Source of the DNA: Pseudomonadota bacterium
Lineage (GTDB): Bacteria > Pseudomonadota > Gammaproteobacteria > Xanthomonadales > Rhodanobacteraceae
Reading direction: 5' to 3'
DNA length: 43,277 nt
NCBI GenBank assembly: GCA_018240505.1
Contig: JAFEFQ010000001.1
Span: 1 to 43,277, forward strand
Part shown: positions 41,700 through 43,277 of the stretch, in pieces
Layout: every line of letters begins with the position of its first letter
Numbering within the stretch: the stretch's first letter is position 1
The notes under the pieces: generated by a model
The model's database searches: none
What the model saw: the letters and a program-made list of their open reading frames with translations, nothing else
Told to the model about the DNA's origin: nothing
Translations under genes and position numbers: made by a program

Positions 41700-43136
41700 A
41701 TGAACCCTACCTCCGCGAGCAAGCGCCCCCGGCGCAAATGGTTGCCCTATCTCATCGTGCTCGGCATCGTGCTGGCGATTGCCGCGGCCGGCTACTGGCT
41801 GGCCATGCGTACGCAGTACGCGCAAATGGCGCAGTTCATGCAGATGCGCGGGCGACCGCCGCGCAGCACCACGGCATCGTCGACGGGCAATGCCAGGCAG
41901 CCCGCCGCGGCGGCCGCGGGCGCGGTCGCATTCCAGGCGCCGCCGATGCCGGTCGGCACGGCGACCGCGGTCATCGGCGACATCAAGATCACCCTGAACG
42001 GGCTCGGCTCGGTCACGCCGCTGCGCAACGTCACGGTGGGCGCGCAGGTCGCGGGGCAGTTGCTCGACGTCAAGTTCGAGGAAGGTCAACTGGTCAGGCA
42101 GGGCGACCTGCTCGCCGAGATCGACCCGCGTCCGTACCAGGCCGCGCTCGAGCAGGCGCAGGGCGCGCTCGCGCGCGACCAGGCGACGCTGGCGAACGCG
42201 AAGACCGACCTCGCGCGCTACCAGACCCTGTTCGAGCAGGACTCGATCGCGCGCCAGCAGCTCGATTCGCAGAAGTCGCTCGTGCACCAGTACGAGGGCA
42301 CGCTCGGCGCCGATGCGGGCGCGGTCGCGGCGGCCAAGGTCAACCTTGCCTACACGAAGATCATCGCGCCGATCAGCGGCCGTGCCGGGTTGCGCGCGGT
42401 CGATCCGGGCAACAATGTCTCCAATGGTTCGGCGATCGTCACGATCACGCAGCTGAAGCCGGTCAACGTGCTGTTCACGATCGCCGAGGACAGCCTGCCC
42501 GCCGTGGTCAAGCAGCTGCGCGCCGGCAACAAGCTGCCGGTCGAGGCTTGGGACCGCGGCCTCAAGAACAAGCTCGCCGACGGCGTGCTCGTCAGCCTCG
42601 ACAACGCGATCGACGTGAACACCGGCACGGTCAAGGCCAAGGCGGAATTCGCCAATGCCGACGAAAGTCTGTTCGCCAACCAGTTCGTCAACGTGCGCGT
42701 GCTGCTCGACACGCTGCGCGGCGCGACCGTGATCCCGACCTCGGCCCTGCAGCACGCGGCGAACGGCCTGTTCGTCTACGTCGTCAATCCGGCCGACAAG
42801 ACCGTCTCGCAACGTCTCGTCGCCACGGGCCCGACCGAAGGCGAGCGCGTCGCGATCGGCGACGGGGTCAAGCCCGGCGAAATCGTCGTCACCGACGGCA
42901 TCGACAAACTGCGCGAAGGCAGCGTCGTCGAACTGCCCGCGACGAATGCGTCGACCGACGCCGGCGCGCCCGCGCACGCCGCCGCGTCGGCGCCGAGTCC
43001 CGACGCGCAGAAGCGCCAGTGGAGCGGTGCGGGCCAGGGCCAGCATCGCCACGCAAACACCGACGGCACGACGCAGAACAAACCCGACGGCGCCAAGCCT
43101 GCAGAAGCGAAGCCGACGGAAGAGAAGAAGCAATGA
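41700..43136 (+). CDS. mdtA: RND efflux periplasmic adaptor subunit (MdtA-like)
   Basis: A 478-residue membrane-fusion protein. An N-terminal anchor ([21 protein letters not shown]), an Ala/Pro/Gln linker, then the biotinyl-lipoyl halves ([20 protein letters not shown] and [20 protein letters not shown]), a helical hairpin between them, the beta-barrel ([15 protein letters not shown]) and the membrane-proximal domain ([19 protein letters not shown]). The C-terminal tail after about residue 415 is Ala/Gln/Lys-rich, with no structure I recognise. E. coli MdtA is 415 residues, so the tail is extra. It should link an inner-membrane RND pump to an outer-membrane channel. No pump gene is visible in the remaining 141 bases. 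Confidence 0.9.
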   Translation: MNPTSASKRPRRKWLPYLIVLGIVLAIAAAGYWLAMRTQYAQMAQFMQMRGRPPRSTTASSTGNARQPAAAAAGAVAFQAPPMPVGTATAVIGDIKITLNGLGSVTPLRNVTVGAQVAGQLLDVKFEEGQLVRQGDLLAEIDPRPYQAALEQAQGALARDQATLANAKTDLARYQTLFEQDSIARQQLDSQKSLVHQYEGTLGADAGAVAAAKVNLAYTKIIAPISGRAGLRAVDPGNNVSNGSAIVTITQLKPVNVLFTIAEDSLPAVVKQLRAGNKLPVEAWDRGLKNKLADGVLVSLDNAIDVNTGTVKAKAEFANADESLFANQFVNVRVLLDTLRGATVIPTSALQHAANGLFVYVVNPADKTVSQRLVATGPTEGERVAIGDGVKPGEIVVTDGIDKLREGSVVELPATNASTDAGAPAHAAASAPSPDAQKRQWSGAGQGQHRHANTDGTTQNKPDGAKPAEAKPTEEKKQ

Positions 43137-43218
43137 ACGACGGAGCGCCAACGCTCTTGCTCTTGCCTCGGCTTTTGATCCCGCTCTTGATTCCGGGTCC
43201 CCGTTCGCCGCGGCGGGG

Positions 43219-43277
43219 TCATGCCGGAAACGTCCGCAGGATCGCGCGCACGATGCGCGCGAGTTCGTTGCACGTAC
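43219..43277 (-). CDS. Possible 3' end of a minus-strand gene running out of the window
   Basis: Reading leftwards from the window edge, 18 codons (CNELARIVRAILRTFPA after the first) run to a TGA at 43221-43219. The peptide looks like an amphipathic C-terminal helix, and codon third positions are GC-rich. Too short to identify. If real, mdtA and this gene are convergent. Confidence 0.3.
   Translation of the reverse strand, partial: TCNELARIVRAILRTFPA

Noticed and set aside
43133..43277. Plus-strand frame overlapping the mdtA stop by ATGA and open to the window edge
   Set aside because: The overlap looks attractive, but the peptide ([19 protein letters not shown]...) is encoded by a CTCTTG-like low-complexity run, has no ribosome site and does not resemble an RND pump N-terminus.

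Overview
The window is GC-rich, densely coding bacterial chromosome with no phage, insertion sequence, CRISPR array, rRNA or tRNA that I can see. Gene content and order point to a gammaproteobacterium of the Xanthomonadales (Lysobacterales), most likely Rhodanobacteraceae-like; this placement is inference. The strongest clues are the pyrB-ruvX-yqgE-tonB-gshB-pilG order, also known from Pseudomonas, a Pil-Chp cluster lacking pilH and pilK (the arrangement I recall from Xylella/Xanthomonas), and the bioA-rsmE-nudE-cysQ-mazG run.

Layout. 1-4.4 kb: a truncated dps gene divergent from the DEAH helicase gene hrpA, with an OxyR-like palindrome between them. 4.4-5.4 kb: two tandem, translationally coupled paralogues of a small exported protein. 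5.5-7.8 kb: relA, encoding the ppGpp synthetase, with an in-frame repeat-like insert. 7.9-11.1 kb: a secreted beta-rich protein and a large lipoprotein. 11.2-15.2 kb (minus strand): gshB-tonB-yqgE-ruvX-pyrB. 15.6-25.3 kb (plus strand): pilG-pilI-pilJ-chpA-chpC, a chemosensory pathway for type IV pili. 25.4-26.9 kb: a membrane protein and a methyltransferase. 27.0-31.5 kb (minus strand): bioA, rsmE, nudE, cysQ, mazG, covering biotin synthesis, 16S rRNA methylation and nucleotide housecleaning. 31.6-36.8 kb: an inositol-monophosphatase-family enzyme, a GSGD-repeat envelope protein, small membrane proteins (DUF962, MAPEG, DUF486), an ATP-grasp enzyme and an exported isoaspartyl peptidase. 37.1-41.4 kb: a MASE1-EAL phosphodiesterase convergent with a RegB/RegA-type redox two-component system. 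41.7-43.1 kb: an MdtA-type efflux adaptor, then what may be the tail of a minus-strand gene.

How the genes work together. The pil/chp genes form one signalling unit: PilJ senses, PilI and ChpC couple, ChpA is the kinase with several Hpt domains, and PilG is the output regulator. No CheR (PilK) or CheB (ChpB) homologue lies with them. nudE, cysQ and mazG all act on nucleotide by-products and are tightly packed.

The most interesting non-coding signal is a recurring promoter layout. relA, yqgE, nudE and rsmE each have a TAnAAT -10 element exactly six bases before the ATG, which predicts leaderless mRNAs. Other notable signals are palindromic repeats, two of which look recruited as terminators, a REP-like insert inside relA, and two islands of AT-rich codons in GC-rich genes.
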